A stretch of 64,000 nucleotides of DNA from JAZFYD01 sp036443405 (GCA_036443405.1 JAZFYD010000243.1:1-64000); one strand, 5' to 3'; counted from the first letter of the stretch, positions 37,583 through 48,934 are shown. Made by a program: numbers and translations. Notes: generated by a model from the letters alone, not told the origin.

Positions 37583-38647
37583 TTACAGCGCTTCGATCTT
37601 CTGGGCGAAGCTGCGCGGGTCCTGGCAGCGGATCTGCGCCGTTTCCTTGCTGATCTTTCCGGTCTTGACGTAATCCAAAAGCATGTCGTCCAGGAGGAAC
37701 ATGCCGAGGTTTTTGGAAGTCTGAATGGTGGACGGGATCTTGAACGTCTCCGCCTTGCGGATGTGGTTCTCGATCGCGGGACTCATGATCATGACCTCGA
37801 ACGCGGCGATGACGCCGCTCTTGTCCTCGCGGGGCATCAGGACCTGTGAGATGACCGCGAGGATCGACACCGACAGCTGCACGCGGATCTGCTCCTGCTG
37901 GTCCGCGGGGAACTGATCGATGATGCGGTCCATCGTGCGGGCGGACCCCGTCGTGTGCAGAGTGCCGAACACCAAGTGACCGGTTTCCGCCGCGGTGATC
38001 GCGGTGGAGATCGTCTCCATGTCGCGCATCTCACCGAGCAGGATGACGTCCGGATCCTGACGAAGCGCGCGCCGCAGACCCTCGGCGAAAGTCGGCAGGT
38101 CGACACCGATTTCGCGCTGGTTCACGATCGATTTCTTGTGCTGGTGGTGGTACTCGATCGGGTCCTCGATCGTGATGATGTGGCGATCGAGGTTTTCGTT
38201 GACGTTGTCGATCATCGTCGCCAGCGTCGTCGTTTTGCCTGAGCCCGTGGGGCCGGTGACCAGAATCAGCCCGCGCGGGCGATCGCAAAGCGCCTGCACC
38301 TCGATCGGCAGGCCGATCTCTTCAAACGTCAGCAAACGGCTCGGGATCAAGCGGCAGACCATCGCCGCGTGACCGCGCTGGCGGAAGATCGCGACGCGGA
38401 AACGGGCCCGGGTGCCGTGGGCGTGGCCGAAGTCGGCGCTCCCCCGCTCCCGAAACTCGGTCATCATCCGCTCGGGCGCGATCTGTTCCACGAGTGTCAT
38501 CGTGTCTTCGGACGTGAGCGCCGGATGCCGCACGTCCCGAAGGCGGCTGTGCTTGCGCACGACAGGCGGACGCCCAACGGTGATGTGAACGTCCGACGCG
38601 CCTTCCTCGACCATCAGGTCGAAGAGCTGATTCATTCCGATGAGCAC
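37583..38647 (-). CDS. pilT: Twitching motility/retraction ATPase PilT
   Basis: Encodes 354 aa from a GTG at 38645-38647, preceded by GGAG at 8 nt; an ATG four codons in is the alternative. Hallmarks: SDVHITVGRPPVVR, Walker A TGPTGSGKTTTLATMID, Asp box TIEDPIEYHH, Walker B LLGEMRDMETI, His box TGHLVFGTLHTTGSARTMDRIIDQFP (AIRNLIRE-like region altered to TFKIPSTIQTSKNLGMFLLDDML). PilT disassembles pili; here it sits between two pilB paralogues. The start touches the stop of the upstream pilB by one base. Confidence 0.94.
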   Translation of the reverse strand: MLIGMNQLFDLMVEEGASDVHITVGRPPVVRKHSRLRDVRHPALTSEDTMTLVEQIAPERMMTEFRERGSADFGHAHGTRARFRVAIFRQRGHAAMVCRLIPSRLLTFEEIGLPIEVQALCDRPRGLILVTGPTGSGKTTTLATMIDNVNENLDRHIITIEDPIEYHHQHKKSIVNQREIGVDLPTFAEGLRRALRQDPDVILLGEMRDMETISTAITAAETGHLVFGTLHTTGSARTMDRIIDQFPADQQEQIRVQLSVSILAVISQVLMPREDKSGVIAAFEVMIMSPAIENHIRKAETFKIPSTIQTSKNLGMFLLDDMLLDYVKTGKISKETAQIRCQDPRSFAQKIEAL

Positions 38648-40326
38648 TAACTCGTCTCCAAAATAGCGCCGGCCACGCGCAGAATCTCGTCAACGGAGGT
38701 CTCTCCGGCCAGGATCTTCCGTACCCCGTCTTCGCGCAGCGTGATCATCCCGCATGACGCACGGGCTTGTTCGCGAAGCTCGATGGCCGATGCGCCGTTG
38801 AACGTCAGGTCGCGCATCCGGCTATCCATCTCGAAGAGTTCGAAGATGGCGCGCCGGCCGCGATACCCCTCGTGGCGGCACTCCGCGCACCCTACGGCTT
38901 TGTAGAGCGTCCGGTCGCCGATCATCTCGGACGTGAGTCCGAGCCCGCGCAGCTTGATCTTGTCGTGCTCCCACGGCGCCTTGCAGTTGTCACAGAGCAT
39001 GCGGACGAGGCGCTGGGCCATCACCGCGAGCACCGCCGTGGACACCAGGAACGGTTTCACTCCGATGTCGATGAGGCGCGTGATCGCGGAGGTCGCATCA
39101 TTGGTGTGAAGGGTGGAAAACACCAAGTGGCCCGTCAGCGCGGCCTGAATCGCGATCTCCGCCGTCTCCATGTCGCGGATCTCACCGACCAGGATGATGT
39201 TGGGCGCCTGGCGCAGCATCGAACGCAGAATGCGCGCGAAGGTGAGGCCGATGTTGTGGCGCACCTCACACTGGTTGATGCCCTTCAAGTGGTATTCCAC
39301 CGGGTTTTCGGCGGTGATGATCTTGACGTTGGGCTTGTTGAGCATGCCCAGCGCGGCGTAGAGCGTCGTCGTCTTGCCCGAGCCGGTCGGCCCCGTGACC
39401 AGGAAAACGCCGTTCGGCTTGCGGATGATGCGGTCGAAGCGTGCGTGATCCTCGGTGTGAAAACCGAGCTTTGCCAGCCCGACCAGGGCGGTCTCCTTGT
39501 CCAGGAGACGCATGACGAGCGATTCGCCATGAGTCGCGGGCAGCGCCGAGACACGAACGTCGATGGGACGGCCCAGCAAATTCACGCCGATGCGGCCATC
39601 CTGCGGCTTGCGCTTTTCGGCGATGTCCATCCTCGCCATGATCTTCAATCGGCTGAGAACCGAGCCCTGGATGTCTTTCGGAAGCGATTTCGCCTCGTGA
39701 CAGAGCCCGTCCACGCGGAATCGGATCCGCACGCGGTCCACCATTGGTTCGACGTGGATATCCGATGCCCGGGCCCGCAGGGCCTCCTCCAGCATCTGGT
39801 GCACGAGGCGGATGATCGGTGCGTCTTCGTCGTCGTCGTCCGACGGCGGGCCGCTGGCCACCGCTGCGGCACCCTTGGCTTCGACCTTCTCGCCGACGCC
39901 GTAGTACTCGGCTTTGGCGTTGGTCTGGGCCGACGGGGTCGTCAGCGCGACGCGCACGTCCAGATTGAGGACGAATTGGAGCCCGTCGGCCTGATAAACG
40001 GCCGCGGGGTCTCGAATGGCGAGGATCAGCTGCTTAGCGCCCTGCTTCTTCACAGGGACGACGTCGTACTCCTCGACGGTGCTCTTTTCGACCAGTGCGA
40101 TCGTCTCGGCGGGGAGTTTGACCTTGGAGAGGTCGATAAAGGGGAGCTTGTTCTGGCGGCAAAGGGCGCGCGCAACCTGCTCCTCGCTGAGCATGTTGAG
40201 TTCGACGAGCGCTTCCCCGATGCGGGATCCCGTGCGCTTGGCATGCACAAGGGCGTCGTCGATCTTGGCCTGCGTGACCAAGTTCATCTCGAGGAGGATC
40301 TCCCCGAGTCTCTTTCTCGGCTCCAC
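38647..40326 (-). CDS. Type IV pilus assembly / GspE-family ATPase (distal PilB)
   Basis: Encodes 559 aa from a GTG at 40324-40326. Same architecture as the neighbour: GspE-N-like start (LGEILLEMNLVTQAKIDDAL), an acidic insert (PPSDDDDEDAP) in the linker, ASDIHVEPMVDRVRIRFRVDG, Walker A TGPTGSGKTTTLY, Walker B ILVGEIRDMETA, His box TGHLVFSTLHTND, and tetracysteine CDNC...CAEC. The usual Asp box EDPVEY reads ENPVEY, so the acidic pair is Glu-Asn. First gene of the pil operon. Intergenic 40327-40490 shows nothing more than short AT-poor spacer. Confidence 0.92.
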   Translation of the reverse strand: MEPRKRLGEILLEMNLVTQAKIDDALVHAKRTGSRIGEALVELNMLSEEQVARALCRQNKLPFIDLSKVKLPAETIALVEKSTVEEYDVVPVKKQGAKQLILAIRDPAAVYQADGLQFVLNLDVRVALTTPSAQTNAKAEYYGVGEKVEAKGAAAVASGPPSDDDDEDAPIIRLVHQMLEEALRARASDIHVEPMVDRVRIRFRVDGLCHEAKSLPKDIQGSVLSRLKIMARMDIAEKRKPQDGRIGVNLLGRPIDVRVSALPATHGESLVMRLLDKETALVGLAKLGFHTEDHARFDRIIRKPNGVFLVTGPTGSGKTTTLYAALGMLNKPNVKIITAENPVEYHLKGINQCEVRHNIGLTFARILRSMLRQAPNIILVGEIRDMETAEIAIQAALTGHLVFSTLHTNDATSAITRLIDIGVKPFLVSTAVLAVMAQRLVRMLCDNCKAPWEHDKIKLRGLGLTSEMIGDRTLYKAVGCAECRHEGYRGRRAIFELFEMDSRMRDLTFNGASAIELREQARASCGMITLREDGVRKILAGETSVDEILRVAGAILETS

Positions 40327-40490
40327 TTATGCTCTCCTTCCTGCGCAAGCCCCGGACACAGACCCTGAGCCCGCGGAGCAGCCCCCTAGTATTGGCGTAC
40401 TCGGATGTAAGTCAATCAAGGCCCTGAAGATGCGCGGGGGAACAGAGATACGAGCGGTGAGACCCCGTCTTTCCATAGAATGCGCGGACG

Positions 40491-41174
40491 ATGCGGATGG
40501 AACGGGCTTCGACGGCAATCTTGGCGGCGGCGCTCGCCTTTTCGGCGGCGGCATGTTGCGCGCCTCCCCGTATCGATGACCGCAGCACACCGGACAAGGC
40601 ATATCTGACGTTTCGAGACGCGGTCTCCCACGACGAGGTCCGGCGGGAGTACGAGTGCCTCAGCCCCCATCTGCGGCGCTCGCTGTCCGTCCGCAGTCCG
40701 GCGGATTGGTCGGATCTGCGCGCGATCGTGCTGACATCCGACCATCTGGTCATCCGTGGGATCAAGAGTTCGGATCCCGAGGGCGAACCGCGGGTGGAGG
40801 GAAAACGCGCCGAGTTGGACCTCAGTTTTCCGTTCGGGATCCGCGGAAGGGTCTGGCTGACGCAGAACGTGGTCGTGCAGGTCCGGTACGAGGGCTCCGA
40901 CCACCCGCCGATCTACGGAACGCTGGAGACCCTGGATCTCGTGTTCAGTCCATCCGAGCAAGAGCGCGCCGGACCGGTGATCGGGGTCGCCGTTTCGCAG
41001 CGGCAGCTGGACGCATGGCGCGAGCAGCACGGGATCGAGATCGAAGAGGGCCGGAAGGTTCGTGCCGTCGAGATCAAGACGGAGTGGTTTTTGGACGGTT
41101 TCGAGATCGGCGGCGAGACTCCCGAATCGGTGAGCGAGTCCCGAGATCAAAAGGCCGATCAGCAGAGCCCCTGA
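40491..41174 (+). CDS. Lipoprotein of unknown function
   Basis: Encodes 227 aa from ATG at 40491. Lipoprotein signal (AILAAALAFSAAACC, lipobox AAAC) then a soluble domain with TPDKAYLTFRDAVSHDEVRREYECLSP-like start, which resembles stress-related DUFs that begin 'ddPeeAvrafleAlrsGDye...'; the rest is unassigned beta-rich sequence. Precedes ppdK by 20 bp on the same strand and is perhaps co-transcribed. Function unknown. Confidence 0.6.
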   Translation: MRMERASTAILAAALAFSAAACCAPPRIDDRSTPDKAYLTFRDAVSHDEVRREYECLSPHLRRSLSVRSPADWSDLRAIVLTSDHLVIRGIKSSDPEGEPRVEGKRAELDLSFPFGIRGRVWLTQNVVVQVRYEGSDHPPIYGTLETLDLVFSPSEQERAGPVIGVAVSQRQLDAWREQHGIEIEEGRKVRAVEIKTEWFLDGFEIGGETPESVSESRDQKADQQSP

Positions 41175-41194
41175 GTTTGGAGTAGGAGGCACCG

Positions 41195-43819
<2,625 letters not shown>

Positions 43820-43869
43820 AAGGAGCCGCAAAGGCACGAAGGCTCGCGGGAACGCGAGGAGGTGGAGCC

Positions 43870-44445
43870 ATGGCCGAGACGATCTGGAAGTACATCGCGA
43901 TCACGAGTGTTGCTGCGCTGGGCATCGTCCTGCTGGTCGGGCAGGCGGCACCCGCACAGAAAGTTCTCGAACTCAGGGAACTGAGGTTGGTCGACGAGGA
44001 AGGGAGAGTTCGTGCGCGGCTCTGGACGGGACTGGGCGCTACCAAATTCGAACTCACCGCTCCGCAAGGCAACAACTTGTTCTATTTGAGCGTCGGGAAG
44101 AATCAATGCTCGATGAAGCTTGGCCCTCTAGGAGGTGGTCTAAAGGTGAGCACCATTGGGGAGAACGCGAGACTTCAGCTCCAGGGCGCCGGGGGGTTCG
44201 TGAATTTGGATGCCGACGAGGACAGCAAACTCACGGTGCAATCCAACAAGATGCGCGTGGCAATCAGCACTTCAAAGGAAGGTGGGGGGGTCGGCGCAAT
44301 GAGATCCGACTTCGCGGTTGGACCGGGTGAGCTGGAACGTGCGTTGCTCTACGTCTGGGCCAAGGAACGGACCGCATCGATCGAACTCCAAGACAAGGAG
44401 GGCAAGACGACTTGGGCCCAGGGACTGCCGGGAAGGGAGAAATGA
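43870..44445 (+). CDS. Small exported or membrane-tethered hypothetical protein
   Basis: Encodes 191 aa from ATG at 43870 after GAGG/GGTGG. One hydrophobic segment (IAITSVAALGIVLLVGQAAPAQ) as a signal or anchor; then repeated short beta-strand patterns such as ELRELRLVDEEGRVRARLWT, FELTAPQGN, and IELQDKEGKTTW, a 'd..G..r..L' motif repeated along the chain as in small beta-helix or beta-roll proteins. I recognise no family. Downstream of ppdK by 50 bp. Confidence 0.6.
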   Translation: MAETIWKYIAITSVAALGIVLLVGQAAPAQKVLELRELRLVDEEGRVRARLWTGLGATKFELTAPQGNNLFYLSVGKNQCSMKLGPLGGGLKVSTIGENARLQLQGAGGFVNLDADEDSKLTVQSNKMRVAISTSKEGGGVGAMRSDFAVGPGELERALLYVWAKERTASIELQDKEGKTTWAQGLPGREK

Positions 44446-45006
44446 GCACCGGCGCGGGGTTTGAACTCGGAGAGAACCGTTGGCTGCAAGTTCACCGTCA
44501 CCGGAAGCTCGCCGCATCAGACCACGGACGGTTGCTGTTGCCGATGAGGTGCCAGGTGGCGCGGCGATCAGGCTGTGGTTGCCGCATTCCGTGGTCTGTG
44601 GCGCCGTCTTACCAGGCACCGCTGCTTTGCTGCCCGCACCGTTGTTTGTGTTACGAGCCGCGGAGGGGTCGCGCGGGTGTGGGATGTTCCCATTCGCAAC
44701 ACGACCACCCGCGGTCGGTGCCTGGTAAGCGGAGGGGACCGAGGCAAGTGAGCCCGAACGCGCGATAGCCGGAAAACGATCCAGCGAGTCGTTTTCCGGT
44801 GTGACCGAGTTCCCAACATCGCGTAGCACGCGCGCAGGAGAACCGAAACTGCGCACGACGTGCCACCTGGCACCTTGCACAACCAACGCGTCCGAAGTCC
44901 CGCGGGACGGACAACCCGCCCCGGTGGGAGTCCCGAACTCGGAGAGAGCGGTTCCCGACGAGTTCCCGCGCCCAGTTGCGGGGGGCGCCCCTATAATCCC
45001 ATTCCT
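44446..45006. repeat. Gene-free 561-bp segment: 13-bp direct repeats enclosing nested inverted repeats
   Basis: GAACTCGGAGAGA occurs at 44463-44475 and again at 44935-44947, bounding a 460-bp segment. Inside are perfect inverted pairs: 44518-44528/44588-44598 (11 bp), 44547-44560/44862-44875 (14 bp, AGGTGCCAGGTGGC), 44609-44621/44716-44728 (13 bp, TTACCAGGCACCG), 44672-44679/44706-44713 (8 bp), 44769-44779/44789-44799 (11 bp). An outer two-part stem (GAACTCG and GAACCG with CGGTTC and CGAGTTC, 44463-44479/44949-44965) closes the whole. No protein-coding frame makes sense. It may be a structured RNA or a non-autonomous mobile element. Confidence 0.6.
44992..44997 (+). promoter_or_regulatory. 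Candidate -10 element for a leaderless yebC mRNA
   Basis: An exact TATAAT in otherwise GC-rich sequence stands 9 nt before the yebC ATG, and no Shine-Dalgarno is visible there. Transcription would begin at or close to the start codon. A -35 box at standard spacing is not evident. Confidence 0.35.
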
Positions 45007-45756
45007 ATGGCTGGACACTCACACTGGGCCGGGATCAAACACAAGAAGGCCGCGACGGACAAGAAGCGCGGCAAGATCTTCTCCAAGATCGCCAACCTGA
45101 TCATCTCGGCCGCCCGAAACGGCGGCGGCGACCCGGAGACCAACCTCGCGCTGCGGTACGCGATCGAGAAGGGGCGCGCCGCGAACATGCCGCGCGACAC
45201 GATTGCGCGCGCGGTCAAAAAAGGAACCGGCGAGCTGGCCGGCGAGGAGATCCACGAGCTCACCTACGAGGCGTACGCGCCGGGCGGCGCCGCGCTTCTG
45301 ATCCACACGATCACGGACAACGTGAACCGGACCGGCGCGGACGTGCGCAGCATGCTCGAAAAACGCGGCGGCACGCTCGGCAAGCAGGGCAGCGTCTCCT
45401 GGAACTTCGAGCGCAAGGCGCTGTTCACGGTCGCGACGAGCGCGATCGGCGAGGAAGAGCTGTTCGACCTCGCTCTGGAGGCCGGCGCCGAGGACGTCTC
45501 GGACGAAGGCGAGTTCTATTCCATCACCGCCCCGCCGGAGTCGTTCGCGACACTCGCGGCGGCGCTGGAAGCCAAGGGCCTCAAACCCGACGCGAGCGAG
45601 TTGACCGACCTGCCCAAATCGCGGGTCATGCTGGAAGCGGACGCAGCGCGCAAGGTGCTCGCGCTCATCGAAACGCTCGAGGACCACGAGGATGTGCAGA
45701 CGGCGATCACGAACGCCGACCTGCCGGACGAGGTCCTGGCGGAACTCGGCTCTTGA
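45007..45756 (+). CDS. yebC: YebC/TACO1-family translation or transcription factor
   Basis: Encodes 249 aa from ATG at 45007. The family N-terminus MAGHSHWAGIKHKKAATDKKR is plain, then KIFSKIANLIISAARNGGGDPETN, IEKGRAANMPRDTIARAVKKGTGE, and TYEAYAPGGAALLIHTITDNVNRT. Known members act as translational activators of polyproline-rich messages or as regulators of nearby genes. Overlaps moxR by one base (TGATG). Confidence 0.96.
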   Translation: MAGHSHWAGIKHKKAATDKKRGKIFSKIANLIISAARNGGGDPETNLALRYAIEKGRAANMPRDTIARAVKKGTGELAGEEIHELTYEAYAPGGAALLIHTITDNVNRTGADVRSMLEKRGGTLGKQGSVSWNFERKALFTVATSAIGEEELFDLALEAGAEDVSDEGEFYSITAPPESFATLAAALEAKGLKPDASELTDLPKSRVMLEADAARKVLALIETLEDHEDVQTAITNADLPDEVLAELGS

Positions 45757-46688
45757 TGCGCGAACAGATCGACCGGCTCGAAGAGACGATCAACGGCGTC
45801 TTCCTGGGCAAATCTTCCGTCGTGCGGCTTGTGCTCACGTCGTTTTTCGCGGGCGGCCACATCCTGCTTGAAGACGTTCCCGGGGTCGGCAAGACGATTC
45901 TCGCGCGAACGCTCGCCCGCTGCATCGACGGCCACTTCCGCCGCATCCAGTTCACGGCGGATCTGCTGCCCAGTGACATCGTCGGCACGTCGATCTTCAA
46001 CCAACAAACCAGTGCGTTCGAATTCCGGCCGGGTCCGGTGTTCGCGCAGGTCGTGCTCGGTGACGAGATCAACCGAACGACGCCGCGTACCCAGTCCGCG
46101 TTGCTCGAAGCGATGAACGAAGGCAGCATCAGCTTGGACGGCGTCACGCACGCGCTGCCGCAACCGTTCATCGTGATCGCCACGCAAAATCCGTACGAGT
46201 TCGAGGGCACCTACCCGCTGCCCGAGTCGCAACTCGACCGTTTCATGATGCGCATCGAGATCGGCTACCCCAACATGGACGCGGAACATCGCATGCTCGT
46301 GGCTCAACAGGAGCGCCACCCGTTCCACGATGTTTCACCCGTCATGCACGCGCGCGATGTGGAGAAGATCCAACAGGCCGTCCGGCGTATCCGCGTGGAC
46401 GAGTCGCTTCGTGGCTACCTCTTGGCGATCGTCGCCGCGACGCGCAAGGACAGCCGCATCCGCATCGGCATCTCGCCGCGCGGATCCGTCGCGCTGCAGC
46501 GCGCGGCGCAGTCCCGCGCCTTTCTCGATGGCCGCGAATTCGTCGTGCCCGACGACATCAAGGTCCTCGCAGGGCCGGTGCTCGGCCACCGGATGGTGCC
46601 GCGCGGCGCCATGCCCGACGAAGGCTCGTTCAAAGAGCGCGTCGCGCTGATGCAAGAGATCACGTCGTCCATCGAAGTCCCGATCTAG
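45756..46688 (+). CDS. moxR: MoxR-type AAA+ ATPase
   Basis: Encodes 310 aa from ATG at 45756 that overlaps the yebC stop. Walker A is DVPGVGKTILAR (about 40-51), Walker B VVLGDEINRT, then LPEPFIVIATQNPYEFEGTYPLPESQLDRF-like sensor region (in short: IATQNP and LPESQLDRF). MoxR chaperones usually work with a DUF58 and VWA-domain protein to assemble or activate metal-dependent enzymes; those genes do not follow here, as the next 234 bp have no gene apart from a hairpin and the neighbours are convergent. Confidence 0.94.
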   Translation: MREQIDRLEETINGVFLGKSSVVRLVLTSFFAGGHILLEDVPGVGKTILARTLARCIDGHFRRIQFTADLLPSDIVGTSIFNQQTSAFEFRPGPVFAQVVLGDEINRTTPRTQSALLEAMNEGSISLDGVTHALPQPFIVIATQNPYEFEGTYPLPESQLDRFMMRIEIGYPNMDAEHRMLVAQQERHPFHDVSPVMHARDVEKIQQAVRRIRVDESLRGYLLAIVAATRKDSRIRIGISPRGSVALQRAAQSRAFLDGREFVVPDDIKVLAGPVLGHRMVPRGAMPDEGSFKERVALMQEITSSIEVPI

Positions 46689-46836
46689 CCACCCCGAACG
46701 GTTCCTGGAACCACGCAGCCACGACGCAAACTGGGCGCCGCACACGGGTTACAGCGATCATCTGCGGGACACGCACCCGCACTCCAGGCTCATCGCGCGA
46801 GCAGAACGCCTGGAAGGCGGATTTCACCTCCCAAAG

Positions 46837-46856
46837 TGCGGCAGCCGTGCCGCACC
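46837..46856. terminator. Palindrome between convergent moxR and hemD-like genes
   Basis: GTGCGGCAGCCGTGCCGCAC: perfect 8-bp stem with GCCG loop, 149 bp past moxR and 67 bp past the hemD-like stop. No T run on either side, so it could be a weak terminator or a REP-type palindrome. The rest of 46689-46922 shows no gene. Confidence 0.35.
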
Positions 46857-46922
46857 CGACTGTCATAAATTACTGCCTTGCAACGGATTGTGACGGCGAC
46901 ATGGGGATCCTGGAACCGCCCG

Positions 46923-47552
46923 CTAGAGTTCGGCGTCCAACAGCGGCAACTCCCCCGCTTCGAGTGCCGCGGCCGTCGTCAGGCCGCGCGCCCAAAACCG
47001 GGCGTTGGTTTCGACGCCAAGCGCGCAATACGCCTCCACCGCGGACGGGGCGTGGAAGCAGATCACGTCGGCGTCGACGAACGCGTTGCGATCGACATTA
47101 GGCAACGCCACGGTCCGATACACGGCCGCGTGTACGACGTCGGCGCCCGCCGCGACGAGCGCGTGTCCCAGATCCAGATGGGCGGCCTCCGCGCGCGGCC
47201 ACAACAGGCGTTGCCCCGAGCACCCGCCCCACGCTTTCGCCAACTCCGCGCCGCCGCCCGCGCCGATGACCTGCAACTCGATGCCGCGCACGCGCAGCGC
47301 GTCGGCCGTCGCGGGGCCGACCGCGCCCACCCGCGGCCAGGAACAACCCTCGGGCGCGCGCTCGACGGCGGATACGCTTGTGAACAACACACCGTCGAAC
47401 TCCGACGGATCGGGAAAGGCCGCCACCGCCTCGATGCGTGTGAGCGGAACCTCTGACACCGTGTGGCCCGCCTGTTCCAGGTCGGCGCGTTGTTTCGCGT
47501 TGCGGCCCGCGGGCCTGGTCAACACGATGCGCAACCGGACATCGTTTGCCAT
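46923..47552 (-). CDS. Uroporphyrinogen-III synthase-like protein (HemD)
   Basis: Encodes 209 aa from ATG at 47550-47552, which overlaps the stop of the FHA gene (ATGA); the longer open frame upstream is part of that gene. Features of the HemD fold: RIVLTRPAGRNAKQRADLEQAG at the start, FDGVLFTSVSAVERA, VGAVGPATADALRVRGI, and AAVYRTVALP with DADVICFHAPSAVEAY. Closes hydroxymethylbilane to uroporphyrinogen III in haem and corrinoid synthesis. HemD is poorly conserved, the protein is 40 residues short of the usual 250, and no other hem gene is near, so the call is moderate. Confidence 0.65.
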   Translation of the reverse strand: MANDVRLRIVLTRPAGRNAKQRADLEQAGHTVSEVPLTRIEAVAAFPDPSEFDGVLFTSVSAVERAPEGCSWPRVGAVGPATADALRVRGIELQVIGAGGGAELAKAWGGCSGQRLLWPRAEAAHLDLGHALVAAGADVVHAAVYRTVALPNVDRNAFVDADVICFHAPSAVEAYCALGVETNARFWARGLTTAAALEAGELPLLDAEL

Positions 47553-48712
47553 CAGCTGTCGCCGAGGCGGGATAACAGGTTCTTCGCGCGGGCGTGCCCC
47601 GGCTGCGCGCCCAACGCCTCCCCAAGCAACGCCTTGGCCTCGCGGTTCAGATACCGCGCGGCACACCAGTGCGCGAGATCGACCTGCGCGTCCACGTCCC
47701 CCTTCTTCAACGCCGCATGCGATTGCGCGGCGCTGCGCTCCAACGCCACCCGGTCGAACACGCCGCGCAGCTTGGCGCGCCCGATTTCATACAAGAGACC
47801 ATCGGGTGCCGTTCCTTCGACGACGATCCTGTCCCAGCGCGTCACCTTGAGCGGAAAGAACAGGCCGCTTCTCAGTTCCAAGAGCTGGGGAAACTCAGCG
47901 ACGCTCGCGAACATGGCCGGCGGCAGCGCGCCGACCTCCGCGCGTTCGGTTTTCTTGGGTCTTATCGATGCCGTCTCCGCGGACCCCGTCTCGGGCGCAG
48001 ACATACCGCCCCCCATGGGATCGTCCATCCCGCCCCCGCGCGACGGGTCGCCGGCCGAATCCGGAGCGTCGAGACCCGTTGCTGTGTCCTTCGCCCCCAT
48101 CGCGTTCTCGGCCTCTTCGTGCGTCGACGAACTTCCGCCGTCTTCTTGAGAACCGCCAGGCCGTCCGACCAAAACGCCCACCAAGACACCAACGGTCAGA
48201 AGCAACAGCCCACCAACACCGACCGCGATCCACTTCCACTTCGCCGCATCGCCGCCCGACGGCGCGGACGGCGCGGATGCGTGCGTCACCGGGCGCGCCA
48301 CGCGGGCGGGCGGGTGAGGTTCGCTCGCGGGCTTTTGTTCAACGGCGGGCGGCGGCAGGGGCGGCAGAGCCGTCGCGGGCGCCGCTGCCGCGGGAGCCCC
48401 CACGGGTGCGGGCGGCGGCGTGTGATGGAACGTAACCACCGCCTGGCCGAAGTGGACAAAGTCCCCGGCCTCGACCGTGCTCGGCATCTGCGCCGTCAGC
48501 GCCGCACCGTTGATCCGAGTTCCGGTGGTGGAGCCGAGGTCCGTGATCTTGACGAGGTCCCCATCCACCTCGACAAGCGCATGCCGTCGCGAAACGGTGG
48601 AGTGCTCGAGCAGCAAATCACTGACGGCCGCGTCGCGCCCCACGACGGTAATCCGCCGCTCGAGCTCGAGCACGAGCCGCCCTTGAGGTCCATCCCAAAC
48701 GAGAACCGCCAT
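47552..48712 (-). CDS. FHA-domain membrane protein
   Basis: Encodes 386 aa from ATG at 48710-48712; the open frame upstream is repeat sequence. N-terminal FHA domain (phosphothreonine-binding): ITVVGRDAAVSDLLLEHSTVSRRHALVE, DLGSTTGTRING, FHHTPP (about 15-100). A Pro/Ala-rich linker leads to one membrane helix (WIAVGVGGLLLLTVGVLVGVLVG, about 168-190), a Gly/Asp/Ser-rich stretch and a C-terminal TPR-like part (AALKKGDVDAQVDLAHWCAARYLN). Likely a receptor for Ser/Thr kinase signalling. Translationally coupled to the HemD-like gene, an odd pairing. Confidence 0.75.
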   Translation of the reverse strand: MAVLVWDGPQGRLVLELERRITVVGRDAAVSDLLLEHSTVSRRHALVEVDGDLVKITDLGSTTGTRINGAALTAQMPSTVEAGDFVHFGQAVVTFHHTPPPAPVGAPAAAAPATALPPLPPPAVEQKPASEPHPPARVARPVTHASAPSAPSGGDAAKWKWIAVGVGGLLLLTVGVLVGVLVGRPGGSQEDGGSSSTHEEAENAMGAKDTATGLDAPDSAGDPSRGGGMDDPMGGGMSAPETGSAETASIRPKKTERAEVGALPPAMFASVAEFPQLLELRSGLFFPLKVTRWDRIVVEGTAPDGLLYEIGRAKLRGVFDRVALERSAAQSHAALKKGDVDAQVDLAHWCAARYLNREAKALLGEALGAQPGHARAKNLLSRLGDS

Positions 48713-48847
48713 TGGATGACAAGGATAATAGATCCTTGGCATCCACCTCGGCCTTGGCCTCGGCCTCGTGCGCCGGACCCCGCCTCTCTCGGTCCCCCGG
48801 CCGCTCCCCTCGCCCCTAATCGACGCGACCGCGCACCCAGCCCGCGG

Positions 48848-48892
48848 ACCGATCGCGGGTGGTCGTGCTGCGGATGCGAAACACGCACACCA
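48848..48892 (-). repeat. Family B repeat copy 2
   Basis: Reverse complement of 48848-48892 matches 44675-44719 over 45 nt with about 10 differences, including the block CGCAGCACGACCACCCGCG. Lies in the 222-bp gap between rpsI and the FHA gene, which otherwise shows only an AAGGAT/ATCCTT hairpin at about 48721-48737. Confidence 0.5.
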
Positions 48893-48934
48893 CACCCACG
48901 GACGAAGATCGAATTGGAAACGGACGCTCGCCGA

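Noticed and set aside
44446..45006. RNase P RNA or tmRNA in the structured segment
   Set aside because: The universal RNase P motif GAGGAAAGTCC and the tmRNA ends are absent on both strands.
44272..45018. 248-residue open frame on the minus strand and 118-residue frame on the plus strand
   Set aside because: Both run through palindromic repeats, have atypical composition and no recognisable domain.
46837..46856. Strong intrinsic terminator
   Set aside because: The stem is perfect but lacks a T run on either strand, so it is listed only as a weak candidate.
48713..48895. N-terminal extension of the FHA protein
   Set aside because: Translates repeat sequence rich in Arg, Gly and Pro; the FHA domain begins right after the ATG at 48712.
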